Below, piece after piece: positions 35,274 to 44,756 of a DNA stretch of 63,162 nucleotides. The stretch comes from Sporosarcina sp. P32b. Lineage in GTDB: Bacteria > Bacillota > Bacilli > Bacillales_A > Planococcaceae. The translations under genes and the position numbers were made by a program. The DNA is taken from contig NZ_PDZB01000019.1 of the NCBI RefSeq assembly GCF_002743335.1, positions 1 to 63,162 of the forward strand. The letters run 5' to 3'. A model generated the notes under the pieces. That model made no database searches. It saw only the letters and a program-made list of their open reading frames with translations, and was not told where the DNA came from. Each line of letters starts with the position of its first letter. The stretch's first letter is position 1.

Positions 35274-36086
35274 ATGAAGCTAGATATTAATAGAAGAAAT
35301 GCTGTACATATAACAGGATCGGGTGAACAAACCATAGTCTTTGCACATGGTTTTGGCTGTGATCAAACGGTATGGAATCATGTCGTTCCTGCATTTGAAA
35401 AACACTATCGGGTTGTGACGTTTGATTATGTGGGCTCTGGCCAAAGTGATAAAACGGCATATACAGCAGAGCGCTATGCAGCATTACCTGGCTACGCACA
35501 AGATGTGATCGAGGTATGCGATGCACTAGAACTAAAAGATATTATCTACGTGGGTCACTCAGTAAGTGGAATGATTGGTGTGCTCGCTTCCATCCAAAGA
35601 CCTGACTTGATGCAAAAGCTTATCATGATCGGTCCATCACCTCATTATTTGAATGAAATCGATTACCATGGTGGATTTGAACGTGAAGATATTGATGAAT
35701 TACTCGATATGATGGAGATGAACTATAAAGAGTTCACTAAATACTTAGCACCCATTGCGATGAAAAATGAAGATCGCCCACATCTATCTGAAGAGTTCGA
35801 GTCTATGCTATGTACGAATGACCCTCGCATCGCGCGTCGCTTTGCAGAAGCAACATTCATGTCAGATGTTCGTGAGGAATTATCTAAGGTTCTAACAAGA
35901 ACGCTTATTTTACAACCAACTGAAGACTCTATTGTACCGCTCGAAGTGGGTCATTATATTCGAAAACACATTCCGGATAGTGAACTAGTCATCATGGAGG
36001 CAAAAGGACATAATCCACACATCAGTCATCCTCAAGAAACAATGGAAGAGATTAAGCGTTTTATCGAAGAGGATAGGAGCGTATAA
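35274..36086 (+). CDS. RsbQ-type alpha/beta hydrolase
   Basis: A 270-aa alpha/beta hydrolase of the RsbQ/KAI2/D14 family. The triad is Ser96 in VGHSVSG, Asp218 in PTEDSIVP and His246 in KGHNPH, almost the same numbering as B. subtilis RsbQ (recalled as 96, 219, 247). RsbQ is the essential partner of the PAS phosphatase RsbP in energy-stress activation of sigma-B. Here the next gene, three bases on, is PAS-GGDEF rather than RsbP. The ATG at 35274 is chosen over 35265 for its ten-base gap from GAAGGG. An extended -10 (TGCTACAAT) ends at 35231. The ligand is unknown. Confidence 0.92.
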   Translation: MKLDINRRNAVHITGSGEQTIVFAHGFGCDQTVWNHVVPAFEKHYRVVTFDYVGSGQSDKTAYTAERYAALPGYAQDVIEVCDALELKDIIYVGHSVSGMIGVLASIQRPDLMQKLIMIGPSPHYLNEIDYHGGFEREDIDELLDMMEMNYKEFTKYLAPIAMKNEDRPHLSEEFESMLCTNDPRIARRFAEATFMSDVREELSKVLTRTLILQPTEDSIVPLEVGHYIRKHIPDSELVIMEAKGHNPHISHPQETMEEIKRFIEEDRSV

Positions 36087-36089
36087 ATT

Positions 36090-37034
36090 ATGGACGAGCG
36101 GTTGGACTTATTGCCTTGCGGATATTTCGTCTTAACAAGTGACTGGGAGTTTGTTGAAATGAATAAGACGATGCGAGACGTACTACGCCTAGACAAAATG
36201 CCGCGACATATGCATGACGTGCTAACAGTCCCATCTAAAATCTATTTCCAAACCTACTTTGTGCCGTCCATTTCTGTGCACCATGAAATACGGGAAATGT
36301 ATTTGAACTTTAAAGTAGATAAACGACCCCTCCCTGTACTAATGAATGTCAGTAAACGTAATGGATTGTATGAAGGGATTGTTGTCCAAATTAAAGTACG
36401 AGATGAATATGAGAATCAGTTATTGAAATCAAAAAAAGAAGCAGAGCAGATTCAACAACAGACAGATGAAGCGTACAATAAATTACTTGGATTGCTTGAG
36501 GAAGTGGAATACAAGCAACAGCAACTTCTGGCATTGAATGGAGAACTTCAGGAACTAGCTACTCTTGATGAATTGACAGGTCTTTATAATCGTCGTGTAT
36601 TCCGAAGAAGTCTAGATGCTGCGATTGATCGTGCAACACTCTTTAAGACACGTTCATTCTCTTTATTACTGTTTGATATTGATCATTTCAAAACAGTCAA
36701 TGATACATATGGTCATCAGGTAGGAGATGATGTACTGAGGGAATTAGCACGTAAATTGGAGCACAAAATTTATTCCCCTGACATGGTTGCTCGGGTTGGT
36801 GGAGAAGAGTTTGCAGTACTATTTGATGATCCAGATCATCAAAAGAACTGTGTGAGGGCAGAAGAACTTCGATGCCATATAGAGAACTCCGAATGGAATA
36901 GCATCGCGATAACCGTCAGTATGGGAATCACAAGTTTCCAAGAAGGCGACCAATCAAGGCATATTTACGGCAGAGCCGACGAAGCCCAGTATACTTCAAA
37001 ACGTAACGGCAGAAATTGTTTAACACATATATAA
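36090..37034 (+). CDS. PAS-GGDEF diguanylate cyclase paired with RsbQ
   Basis: A 314-aa soluble protein. It has a PAS domain (about residues 1-110, LPCGYFVLTSDWEFVEMN), a coiled coil (about 110-155, rich in Gln/Glu/Lys) and GGDEF (about 155-312). The active site RVGGEEFAVLF is intact. No RxxD inhibitory site precedes it (YSPD stands there), so feedback inhibition should be absent. The PAS plus coiled coil looks much like the sensory half of RsbP. Its ATG is three bases after the rsbQ-like stop, so the two are made together. The likely role is to turn the RsbQ-derived signal into cyclic-di-GMP. Confidence 0.9.
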   Translation: MDERLDLLPCGYFVLTSDWEFVEMNKTMRDVLRLDKMPRHMHDVLTVPSKIYFQTYFVPSISVHHEIREMYLNFKVDKRPLPVLMNVSKRNGLYEGIVVQIKVRDEYENQLLKSKKEAEQIQQQTDEAYNKLLGLLEEVEYKQQQLLALNGELQELATLDELTGLYNRRVFRRSLDAAIDRATLFKTRSFSLLLFDIDHFKTVNDTYGHQVGDDVLRELARKLEHKIYSPDMVARVGGEEFAVLFDDPDHQKNCVRAEELRCHIENSEWNSIAITVSMGITSFQEGDQSRHIYGRADEAQYTSKRNGRNCLTHI

Positions 37035-37069
37035 AAAGACACTCCATACTGAAATGGTAGTGTCTTTTG
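37034..37069. terminator. Bidirectional terminator
   Basis: AAAGACACTCCAT pairs with ATGGTAGTGTCTTT (one bulge). Ts follow on the plus strand, and the As before the left arm give a T-run on the minus strand. It ends both the PAS-GGDEF gene and the MFS gene. Confidence 0.8.
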
Positions 37070-37078
37070 TATAGTTTA

Positions 37079-38266
37079 TTAATTTTGTTCAATTATAGGA
37101 CGTTGGCGCGTCCGACTGAATAACATGAAAAAGCCGAGTGCAATCAGCACTATTACCATGAGAACCAAATACAGTTGCTGATAGCCAATAATCGGTATAA
37201 GTAATCCGAGTACATACGGACCAAAGCCAAAACCAAAGTCTAAGAAAATGAAGAACGTTGACGTAGCCACACCTAAACGCTCAGGTTTCACACCTTGTAA
37301 AGCAATAGCTTGTGCACATGATTGGAAGTTACCAAACCCAAGCCCAAGAATGCCACCTGCTAGAAGTAGCATCCAACCTGCATTTGCCCCGCTTAATAAT
37401 AACAAACCACCTGCAAATAATAATAACGAAGGATAGACAACAAACTTGTTACCCTTTACATCCAATAACTTACCGGTATAGGGTCTCGATAGCAGTACAG
37501 CAATGGCGTATACTAAAAAGAAGAAACTAGCTGCACTGACTAAGTCGATTTCCTCGGCATAGAACGAAATGAATGAAAGCACACCAGGATAAGCAATAGC
37601 AGCTAACAACGTCACGAACGCGATCGGTAATGCTTGCACTTCCAATAATCCGCGAACTCCAAATTTCTTCGCTGTCGTCTCATTCTTTTTAGGCATGACA
37701 GCAGGTTTTTTCTTAACAAAAAAGAACATAGCCGCACAACTTATACTGATTGTCAGACAAAACATAAAGAGTATGTTGAAATGATAATGCTGACTTAAGA
37801 ATATGCCTAAAAAAGGTCCCACTGCTGTAGCAAGAACTGTACTTAAACTAAAATACCCAATCCCTTCACCTCTACGTGAAGGTGGAAGCATTTGCGCTAC
37901 CATCGTACCTGTTGCGGTAGAAGAAATACCAAGCCCAATTCCATGAAAAAATCGGTTCGCCATCAATAACGGTAAGTTTACTGCACCAAAATAAAAGAAA
38001 GATGCCAATACAGTGACTGACAATCCTATCAATAGAATATTTCGGCTTCCGATTTTTTCTATTAACCCACCTATGGCAAGGCGGGCAATTAATGTTCCAA
38101 TGATGAAAATACCCGATACAAGACCTGCAACACTTGTTGATATACCATACTCTTTTACCGAATATGGCGCTATCGTAACTATAAGTAAATACATAACTAA
38201 CATTAAAAAGAAGTTAATAATTGATGTAACAATAAAGTCCTTTGTCCATATTTTTTTATTATCCAT
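37079..38266 (-). CDS. MFS transporter
   Basis: A 395-aa major facilitator with 12 predicted TM helices and the motif A-like sequence GLIEKIGSRNILLIG between helices 2 and 3. It resembles drug or metabolite exporters of the YfcJ/staphylopine type, but the substrate is not readable. It is the second gene after a MarR-family regulator, 12 bases downstream, so drug or phenolic efflux under MarR control is a reasonable guess. Confidence 0.88.
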   Translation of the reverse strand: MDNKKIWTKDFIVTSIINFFLMLVMYLLIVTIAPYSVKEYGISTSVAGLVSGIFIIGTLIARLAIGGLIEKIGSRNILLIGLSVTVLASFFYFGAVNLPLLMANRFFHGIGLGISSTATGTMVAQMLPPSRRGEGIGYFSLSTVLATAVGPFLGIFLSQHYHFNILFMFCLTISISCAAMFFFVKKKPAVMPKKNETTAKKFGVRGLLEVQALPIAFVTLLAAIAYPGVLSFISFYAEEIDLVSAASFFFLVYAIAVLLSRPYTGKLLDVKGNKFVVYPSLLLFAGGLLLLSGANAGWMLLLAGGILGLGFGNFQSCAQAIALQGVKPERLGVATSTFFIFLDFGFGFGPYVLGLLIPIIGYQQLYLVLMVIVLIALGFFMLFSRTRQRPIIEQN

Positions 38267-38278
38267 TTAACCACTCTC

Positions 38279-38698
38279 TCATTTATGAAGATTCTTATTT
38301 GCTAATTGTAATATGCGAATTCCTGCTTCAAGATCTTCTTCACTTGCCCCTTTAAGTAAATCCTCATAAAACACTTCCAAATCAGCCATAATATTTGCTA
38401 CTGTAACTTGTCCTTGTTCTGTCAGACCAATCCATTTTTCCCTACGATCTGTTCCCGGACGAATGCTTACTAAACCCATTTCCAATAGACGCTGGACAAT
38501 TTTAGTGACACTTGGCTTTTCCACTTGCCTACGTATAGCAATTTCTGCTGATGTCATTTCACCGTCTATCCGTAATAGCTTCAGTATTCCCCATTGTGAG
38601 TGAAATAATTGATACGGAGCCAGTAAATTATTTAATCGATTCAACAATGGACGATAGAGTTGAACGTATTCTGCAAAAAACTGTTGTGATTGCTTCAT
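38279..38698 (-). CDS. MarR-family transcriptional regulator
   Basis: A 139-aa winged-helix regulator. The recognition helix region is MTSAEIAIRRQVEKPSVTKIVQRL, followed by the wing IRPGTDRREKWIGLTEQG. It is the first gene of the operon with the MFS transporter and probably represses it. The ATG at 38698 has AAGAGGTG seven bases upstream, better than the ATG at 38719. A GTTAG-N5-CTAAC palindrome 25 bases upstream is its likely operator. Confidence 0.9.
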   Translation of the reverse strand: MKQSQQFFAEYVQLYRPLLNRLNNLLAPYQLFHSQWGILKLLRIDGEMTSAEIAIRRQVEKPSVTKIVQRLLEMGLVSIRPGTDRREKWIGLTEQGQVTVANIMADLEVFYEDLLKGASEEDLEAGIRILQLANKNLHK

Positions 38699-38722
38699 AA
38701 ATTTACACCTCTTATACATTTA

Positions 38723-38737
38723 GTTAGTCTGGCTAAC
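38723..38737 (-). promoter_or_regulatory. Candidate MarR operator
   Basis: A perfect inverted repeat GTTAG-TCTGG-CTAAC directly upstream of the marR-MFS operon, in the promoter zone. Confidence 0.5.
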
Positions 38738-38883
38738 CATTAATTTTATATTAAATCTTTTCTAATCGAAAGTAAAGCAATATCAAGATACTTAACGCAA
38801 CCAATTTATACGGATATGATATGATAAAATAATATTCTCGCACCGTAATTCACTAACTGAGGGAATAAGTAACGAACAGGAGA

Positions 38884-40116
38884 GTGATACCCATTTGGAA
38901 TAAGTATAAGAACGTACCTTTTGTCGTCAAAATCACAATTGGATTTATTGCGGGCACATTGCTCGGAATATTTTTTCACGAATACACGACTTTCCTGAAA
39001 CCATTCGGAACATTGTTATTAAATTTACTCAGCTTGATTGCTATTCCTGTCATCTTCCTGACGGTTGTATTAGCTGTTAATCAAATGAATTTAGCCCAAC
39101 TAGGGAAAATGGGCGGTAAATTAATTCTCTATTATACGGCAACTACAGCCGCCGCTGTATTAATCGGACTTTCTTTGGCGATGTGGATCAAACCAGGTAA
39201 AAACTTAACTTTACCAACTGACGCAGTAGTAGAGCCTCCACATGCACCTGGATTTTCAGAAATCCTATTGCAAATTGTGCCAAAGAACATCTTCGAAGCT
39301 TTTACGTCTGGAGATCTGATGGCCATTTTATTCGTAGCAGTCATCATTGGTATGGCCATGTCTTCTATGAAGTTTTCCAAAGATACGAAACTCGTTGAAA
39401 TGGGCGATGTTCTTGATCATTTCTTTAACGCACTAAATACGATGTTCTATAAAATTCTTGAAGGTGTATTGTTATATGCTCCAATTGGTGTTTTCGCGAT
39501 CAGTGCTACCGCATTTGGTGAGCAAGGATGGGAAACATTACTTGGATTGCTATCATTCGTCGGCGTTTTCTATCTTGGCGTTTTGATTCTCTGGTTGTTT
39601 GTCTACAGCGGGTTCCTAAAACTTTTCGGAAATCCAGTATTGCCTTTTTATCGTAATACGAAAGATGCCTACACAACGGCATTCTTCACTTCTAGCAGTA
39701 TTGCGACGTTGCCAATTGCGATTGAATCTGCTAAAAAAGCGGGTGTCTCCGAGAATACAGCGAACTTCGCTTTACCACTAGGCGCAGTCTTTAATTCCGA
39801 CGGTGGTGCATTGCGCATGGGTATTTCTCTCGTCTTCGCAGCGAATATTACGAACTTGAACTTATCTGCTGTAGATTTTATCGTCATCATCGCAATTGGA
39901 ACTTTGCTTTCTATTGGAACGGCTGGCGTTCCTGCTGCCGGATTGGTTACGCTATCTGCAGTACTTACTATGTTCGGATTACCGCTCGAGATCGTCGCCC
40001 TGATTGCTGGAGTTGATGCATTGATTGGTATGGCGGGTACCGCTTCCAATGTCATGGGGGATATCGTCGGTGCCGCTGTGGTGGATAAGAAAACACCACG
40101 TAAGAAATTTGCATAA
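38884..40116 (+). CDS. DAACS dicarboxylate/amino acid:cation symporter
   Basis: A 410-aa glutamate/aspartate or C4-dicarboxylate symporter of the GltT/GltP/DctA family. It has eight TM helices, the re-entrant-loop serine motif TSSSIATLPIAIESA and the TM7 region FNSDGGALRMGIS. The canonical NMDGT is changed to NSDGG, so the cation/substrate site differs from GltP. The GTG at 38884 is only one base after the AGGAG site; an ATT codon at 38893 has ideal spacing. The true start is thus unclear by about three residues. Confidence 0.88.
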   Translation: MIPIWNKYKNVPFVVKITIGFIAGTLLGIFFHEYTTFLKPFGTLLLNLLSLIAIPVIFLTVVLAVNQMNLAQLGKMGGKLILYYTATTAAAVLIGLSLAMWIKPGKNLTLPTDAVVEPPHAPGFSEILLQIVPKNIFEAFTSGDLMAILFVAVIIGMAMSSMKFSKDTKLVEMGDVLDHFFNALNTMFYKILEGVLLYAPIGVFAISATAFGEQGWETLLGLLSFVGVFYLGVLILWLFVYSGFLKLFGNPVLPFYRNTKDAYTTAFFTSSSIATLPIAIESAKKAGVSENTANFALPLGAVFNSDGGALRMGISLVFAANITNLNLSAVDFIVIIAIGTLLSIGTAGVPAAGLVTLSAVLTMFGLPLEIVALIAGVDALIGMAGTASNVMGDIVGAAVVDKKTPRKKFA

Positions 40117-40165
40117 ATCGCACTCTTGATCGAAGTTCGACTAGTGGCTATTCCTGAAACTGAAC

Positions 40166-40212
40166 AAACACTAAAAGGCAAACCTCAATGTGAGGCTTGC
40201 CTTTTAGTGTTT
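40166..40212. terminator. Strong bidirectional terminator
   Basis: A perfect 16-base stem (40166-40181 or so with 40197-40212) continues into CCTCA/TGAGG around a 3-base loop. It lies between the DAACS gene and the convergent esterase gene. Confidence 0.88.
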
Positions 40213-40218
40213 ACTTTA

Positions 40219-41850
40219 TTATTGTGCAATAGCCTCCATTGAATTCACGATCATCTTTGCTGCATGCGCTCGCGTCGTGGATTGGTTTGGCATGAATTGC
40301 CCATTATCCCCTGTTGCGATATTCAATTGGTAAAGGCCTGCTATTGCCCACTGCGTGTCTTTTGAGAACTTCTTAATATCCGTAAATGGTGCAGCTACTG
40401 TTGGTGTGAAGGGCTTTCCAGTTGCTACTTCATACGCTCGGCTAAGCACTAATGCTAACTGTGCACGAGTAATGGGCTTGTTTGGCATGAAGTGACCATT
40501 TACTCCACTTACTAAACCATGATCATAAGCCGCTTGTATATCCGTCTTGGTGCTGTCCGCATAGTCTGCTAAATCAGTAAAAGTCCATTTTGTGCTTTTA
40601 GGCTCTAAATCCAACGCACGGACGATGATTGATGTAGCTTGTGCACGTGTCAGTGATTTTTCCGGTCGGAAAGTATGATCTGAATAGCCACTAACGATAC
40701 CTTTCATTGCCGCCATTTCAATTACATCTTTAGCCCAGTGATCTGTAATATCTGTAAACATCACTGTTGGTCCTTTATCTATTGTGTAATTAGTAGTTAA
40801 GTTCTGCATACTCTTTTTGCCGTTCTGATTAACAGCTTGAACAGAGAAGTGATACTCTTTATTTGGCTCGAGATCTGTAATTTCATAAGATAATACAGGT
40901 GACAATACTTCGCCCACCATTTTATCCTCATTAAAGATTTGATACGTCGAGATCATACCCGTATCAATGACAGGTTTCCAATTTAGTTCTACCGTCGTCT
41001 CATCTTTAGCCGTGACAGTAAGTGTATCTTTAGCAAACCATGAATAGTTCTCCATCAATGATTTGTGAAAAGCCTCCATGACTACTTTATAGCCCGCTTG
41101 ACTTAAATGAATATTTTCAGGATTAGGCAGGTACGTATAAGGATCTTCAGCGATTTTCTTCGATGTGTCTACAAACTGCGCTGTAGTGCCTGTCATACCT
41201 TTTTTAATCGCATCGTTTAACATTACGACAAGCTGATTTACTAATGGTTGATTTTGTGGACTCAAGTAAGGGAATGGATTGTAATAGCCCATTATATATA
41301 CTTGTGCACTCGGGTTCAGTTGATAGATTTTAGCCAATATTTTTTGCGTGTTCATCCCGACTTTCATAATAGCTGCCTGTAATTCTTCCGAGTTGAATTG
41401 CGGCGTACCTTTGTCATCAAATGTAAACTTCGGCAACACGTCATTTGCACCAATTGTTAACGTAATGAGATGTGCTTCTTTAACAGATTGGTGAAGAGTA
41501 GCTGTTTTGTCGGAATGTCCGATTCCTACAATCGGCTTCGTGACGTCCATCTCAAAATCCTTCAAGACATCGTCTGTCTTATAGCCCGGGTACGAAAACC
41601 CTTTATTGCTTGCCTGTAACACTTCACTTTTAGCCAGTTCCTCCGCTAAAAAGTCTGTATAGCCTTTACCCAGTTCGTTATTTGGTGTAACACCTGCTGC
41701 TAATGAATCCCCTAGCGCTAAGTAGTTAATAGGAGTAATCCACGTAGGTGCTTTTTCAGTATCCGCAGCAGATGCTTGTAACGGCATAACAGCAATTTGC
41801 AAAACTAAGACAAATGCCATCAAAACATAGCTAATCGACTTTTTGGTCAT
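40219..41850 (-). CDS. Secreted GDSL esterase with FnIII and three SLH domains
   Basis: A 543-aa exported surface enzyme. A signal peptide of about 30 residues ends at ASA. The GDSL/SGNH domain (about 35-275) shows ALGDSLAAG (nucleophile Ser), GANDV, and the late His in IHLSQAGY. The residue three before that His is Glu where Asp is usual. A fibronectin III domain (about 280-365) and three SLH repeats (about 370-543: FTDITDHWAK, FTDLADYADS, FTDIKKFSKD) follow. The SLH repeats would bind pyruvylated wall polymer. The ATG at 41850 has AAAGGTGG eight bases upstream. The substrate is unknown. Confidence 0.92.
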   Translation of the reverse strand: MTKKSISYVLMAFVLVLQIAVMPLQASAADTEKAPTWITPINYLALGDSLAAGVTPNNELGKGYTDFLAEELAKSEVLQASNKGFSYPGYKTDDVLKDFEMDVTKPIVGIGHSDKTATLHQSVKEAHLITLTIGANDVLPKFTFDDKGTPQFNSEELQAAIMKVGMNTQKILAKIYQLNPSAQVYIMGYYNPFPYLSPQNQPLVNQLVVMLNDAIKKGMTGTTAQFVDTSKKIAEDPYTYLPNPENIHLSQAGYKVVMEAFHKSLMENYSWFAKDTLTVTAKDETTVELNWKPVIDTGMISTYQIFNEDKMVGEVLSPVLSYEITDLEPNKEYHFSVQAVNQNGKKSMQNLTTNYTIDKGPTVMFTDITDHWAKDVIEMAAMKGIVSGYSDHTFRPEKSLTRAQATSIIVRALDLEPKSTKWTFTDLADYADSTKTDIQAAYDHGLVSGVNGHFMPNKPITRAQLALVLSRAYEVATGKPFTPTVAAPFTDIKKFSKDTQWAIAGLYQLNIATGDNGQFMPNQSTTRAHAAKMIVNSMEAIAQ

Positions 41851-41917
41851 TATACATACCACCTTTCCATTTTCAGATTATTGTAAATTTAATCATAATT
41901 GCTAGCTTGCCAGTCTG

Positions 41918-42736
41918 TCAAATTTTAGTACGGACGTCCCATAGTTCTGGAAAGAAGCGATGATCAAGCACAGATTTCAGATAGTGAACACCCGAAGATC
42001 CGCCTGTGCCTTGCTTAAAGCCGATAATGCGCTCGACTGTTTTCATATGCCTAAAACGCCATTGCTGATGGCTGTCTTCAATATCCACTAACTTTTCTGC
42101 CAATTGATATAAATCCCAATAACGATCTACATCACGGTACACTTCAAGCCATGCAGCTGCTACACTCGGATCTCCCTCATAAGTAATTGAAAAATCGCGT
42201 ACTAGTAAGTCCTTATTGATAGCAAAGCCTGCACGTGCCAAAGCTTGGATCGCCACATCATAAATTCCCGGTGCCTCATACGCTTTCGCCAGTCGTTCTG
42301 ATAGCTCGGAATCCTTTTCATAGATTTTAATGATTTGTGGTTGCTTATAACCTAAGGCAAACTCAATCAAACGGTTTTGATAGGATTGAAATCCGGAGGC
42401 CTTCCCTAAACTGTCGCGAAACTCCATATACTCGGCAGGCGTCAACGTAGCCAAAACATCCCACGCTTGAATTATCTGAGTCTGAACTTTTGAGACACGA
42501 GCTAGCATTTTGAACGCTTCCGGCAACTCATCTTGTTGAATCGATTCGATTGCTGTCTCTAACTCATGTAAAATCAGCTTCATCCACAATTCATTTACTT
42601 GATGGATAATGATGAACAGCATTTCGTCATGATGTCCGGACAGACGCTCTTGGCTCGATAGCACCTGATCTAAATGTAAATACTCTCCGTACGTCATCGA
42701 TTCACGAAAATCGATGTGAATCCCCTTTTCCTTCAT
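41918..42736 (-). CDS. kynA: Tryptophan 2,3-dioxygenase
   Basis: A heme enzyme that opens the indole ring of L-tryptophan to N-formylkynurenine. The 272-aa protein shows [15 protein letters not shown] with the substrate-side His, [12 protein letters not shown], the heme-ligand region [14 protein letters not shown] and [13 protein letters not shown] at the C-terminus. It is the last gene of kynUBA. Its start overlaps the kynB stop by four bases. Confidence 0.97.
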   Translation of the reverse strand: MKEKGIHIDFRESMTYGEYLHLDQVLSSQERLSGHHDEMLFIIIHQVNELWMKLILHELETAIESIQQDELPEAFKMLARVSKVQTQIIQAWDVLATLTPAEYMEFRDSLGKASGFQSYQNRLIEFALGYKQPQIIKIYEKDSELSERLAKAYEAPGIYDVAIQALARAGFAINKDLLVRDFSITYEGDPSVAAAWLEVYRDVDRYWDLYQLAEKLVDIEDSHQQWRFRHMKTVERIIGFKQGTGGSSGVHYLKSVLDHRFFPELWDVRTKI

Positions 42737-43365
42737 GACTGCAACCTCCTGACGACTGCACGGACAGGACTTCCATCCGCATCTTCCAATGCTAAAGGCA
42801 ATGCAATCAACTCATAATTTCCTTCTTCCAACGAATGCAATACTAGATTCTCGATGATGATCACATCATTGCGATATAACGAATGATGACCTAGTAAATC
42901 TTTACTAGTCTCCGAATCAACAGATGGCGTATCTACACCGATTAGACGTACACCCCGTTCTTTCAATAAAGGTCCGACATCCTCCCCGATGACAGTGAAG
43001 TTCTCAGGAAATTTCGTGGGTGTAGGGTGGCTTCCCGTTTTCAATAAAAGTCGTTCTGCACCGTCGAAGTCAAATGGCTCCAAATCCGCGCGTGTCACAC
43101 AACTAACCCCTGTCACGTCTACCAAACAAGCTTTGCCTATATACAAATCCACCGGCAACTCCAAGATTTTCAATCCATTATCATCATAATGAAAAGGAGC
43201 ATCCGTATGCGTGCCGATATGCGTACTCATCGTTAATTTACCAATGTTGACCGAACCAGACTGCTCTTTCGAAATGGCTACTTCATAGCTAAACGGTGTG
43301 TCTCCTGGCCATTCCGCAATACGTTGATTCAATGGTTGTGTAATATCGATCCACTGATTCGTCAT
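42733..43365 (-). CDS. kynB: Kynurenine formamidase (arylformamidase)
   Basis: Hydrolyses N-formylkynurenine to kynurenine and formate. The 210-aa metal-dependent cyclase-like fold has the zinc motif [14 protein letters not shown] near residue 50 and a late active-site stretch [16 protein letters not shown]. It overlaps kynU by four bases at its start and kynA by four at its end. Confidence 0.95.
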   Translation of the reverse strand: MTNQWIDITQPLNQRIAEWPGDTPFSYEVAISKEQSGSVNIGKLTMSTHIGTHTDAPFHYDDNGLKILELPVDLYIGKACLVDVTGVSCVTRADLEPFDFDGAERLLLKTGSHPTPTKFPENFTVIGEDVGPLLKERGVRLIGVDTPSVDSETSKDLLGHHSLYRNDVIIIENLVLHSLEEGNYELIALPLALEDADGSPVRAVVRRLQS

Positions 43366-44633
43366 GCCACCACCCCGCGTTCATTCGGAAATTGTTTGTA
43401 TATATCTTCTTGCATAATATTTTTGAGGACTTGTATCGTTTGCCAGACGTCTTCGAATGAATTATACAATGCAACAGGCGCTAATCGAATACCGTCAGGC
43501 GCACGAAAGTCTGGCACGACACCTTGTGCTTTCAACGCTTGACATATTCTTGCGGCTTCCTTGTGCTGTAGTAATAAGTGACCCCCACGTGAATCGTCTA
43601 GTGGGTTCCCAATACCAAACGAATACTCACCTAGTTCATTCTTTATGCAACTCAACATAAAGCTTGTGAGTTCCAATGACTTCTGACGAATTTCCTCCAT
43701 TCCGATTTCCTCAAACATTTCGAGTGAACCGAGTAGCGGAGCCAGGCTCAATATATGCGGTGTTCCGATTTGGTATGCACCTGCATCTGTTGCAGGTGTC
43801 ATCGTATGATGCATATCAAATTGCTTGTTCTTATCAGAGCCGAACCATCCTGCAAGCCCTGCTTCTTTACCGAAATGTCGTTCATTGACGAATAAACCGC
43901 CAACAGATCCAGGTCCGCCATTCAAGTGTTTATATGTACACCAAAAAGCAAAATCTACGTCCCATTCATGAAGTGCATGCGTTACGGATCCAACCGAATG
44001 GGATAAATCGAATCCAATCGGGATCCCTCTTTCTCTCGCCTCTCGCGTAAGCGTTTGCATATCTAGCACCTGACCACTGCGATATAAAACGGATGGCAGT
44101 ACAATCAGCGCGACGTCTTCTGTCATTGCCCCAATGATTCGACTTTCATCTAACGTCAGGCCATCGTCACTTTTAACACGAATGAGATGCTCGTCGGGAT
44201 CAAGCCCCTGTATACGAATCTGACTTTGTAACGCATAAATATCTGAAGGGAAATTCAATTCATCTGCTAGTATTTTCGTTCGTTTCCCCGAAGGTCGATA
44301 AAATGTGGAAATCATTTGATGTAAATTTGTCGTAGTAGAACCGGTCGCAATTACTTCAGACTTCTTTCCCCCGACTAGCGGTGCCATTCTTCCCCCTATT
44401 TGTTCTGTCATGTAATACCACGGATGCGTTCCTTCCGTCCAGCCGTCAATCGCAAGTGTTTTCCAAGTGTCTAACAGTTCGAATAGCTTCTTTTCTGCGC
44501 GCTTTGATAATAACCCAAGTGAATTACCATCCATATAGATTTTCTCTAGCGGTAAATAAAATTCCTCTCTGTAAGGCGCAAGTGAATCTTGCTGATCTAG
44601 TACTTTTGCATACTCTAGTGTAGTGGAGCTCAT
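43362..44633 (-). CDS. kynU: Kynureninase
   Basis: A PLP enzyme that splits kynurenine into anthranilate and alanine. The PLP lysine lies in [29 protein letters not shown] holds the cofactor Asp. The 423-aa length is normal. The ATG at 44633 has AAAGGAG seven bases upstream, while the ATG at 44639 is too close. It is the first gene of kynUBA. Its product, anthranilate, is the substrate of TrpD encoded at 11-12 kb. Confidence 0.97.
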   Translation of the reverse strand: MSSTTLEYAKVLDQQDSLAPYREEFYLPLEKIYMDGNSLGLLSKRAEKKLFELLDTWKTLAIDGWTEGTHPWYYMTEQIGGRMAPLVGGKKSEVIATGSTTTNLHQMISTFYRPSGKRTKILADELNFPSDIYALQSQIRIQGLDPDEHLIRVKSDDGLTLDESRIIGAMTEDVALIVLPSVLYRSGQVLDMQTLTREARERGIPIGFDLSHSVGSVTHALHEWDVDFAFWCTYKHLNGGPGSVGGLFVNERHFGKEAGLAGWFGSDKNKQFDMHHTMTPATDAGAYQIGTPHILSLAPLLGSLEMFEEIGMEEIRQKSLELTSFMLSCIKNELGEYSFGIGNPLDDSRGGHLLLQHKEAARICQALKAQGVVPDFRAPDGIRLAPVALYNSFEDVWQTIQVLKNIMQEDIYKQFPNERGVVA

Positions 44634-44756
44634 ATACATTCTCCTTTCTATCTGTATATAAATAATACCATACTCGCATTCGATGTCTTCTGACTACTAG
44701 CATAACGTGTCCTATATTCTATGCTAGACTTTATTAAAAAGGAGGTTCTCACCACT

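Noticed and set aside
39669..40181. A 170-codon minus-strand ORF over the DAACS gene
   Set aside because: It mirrors the coding strand of the symporter and has no ribosome site or recognisable fold.
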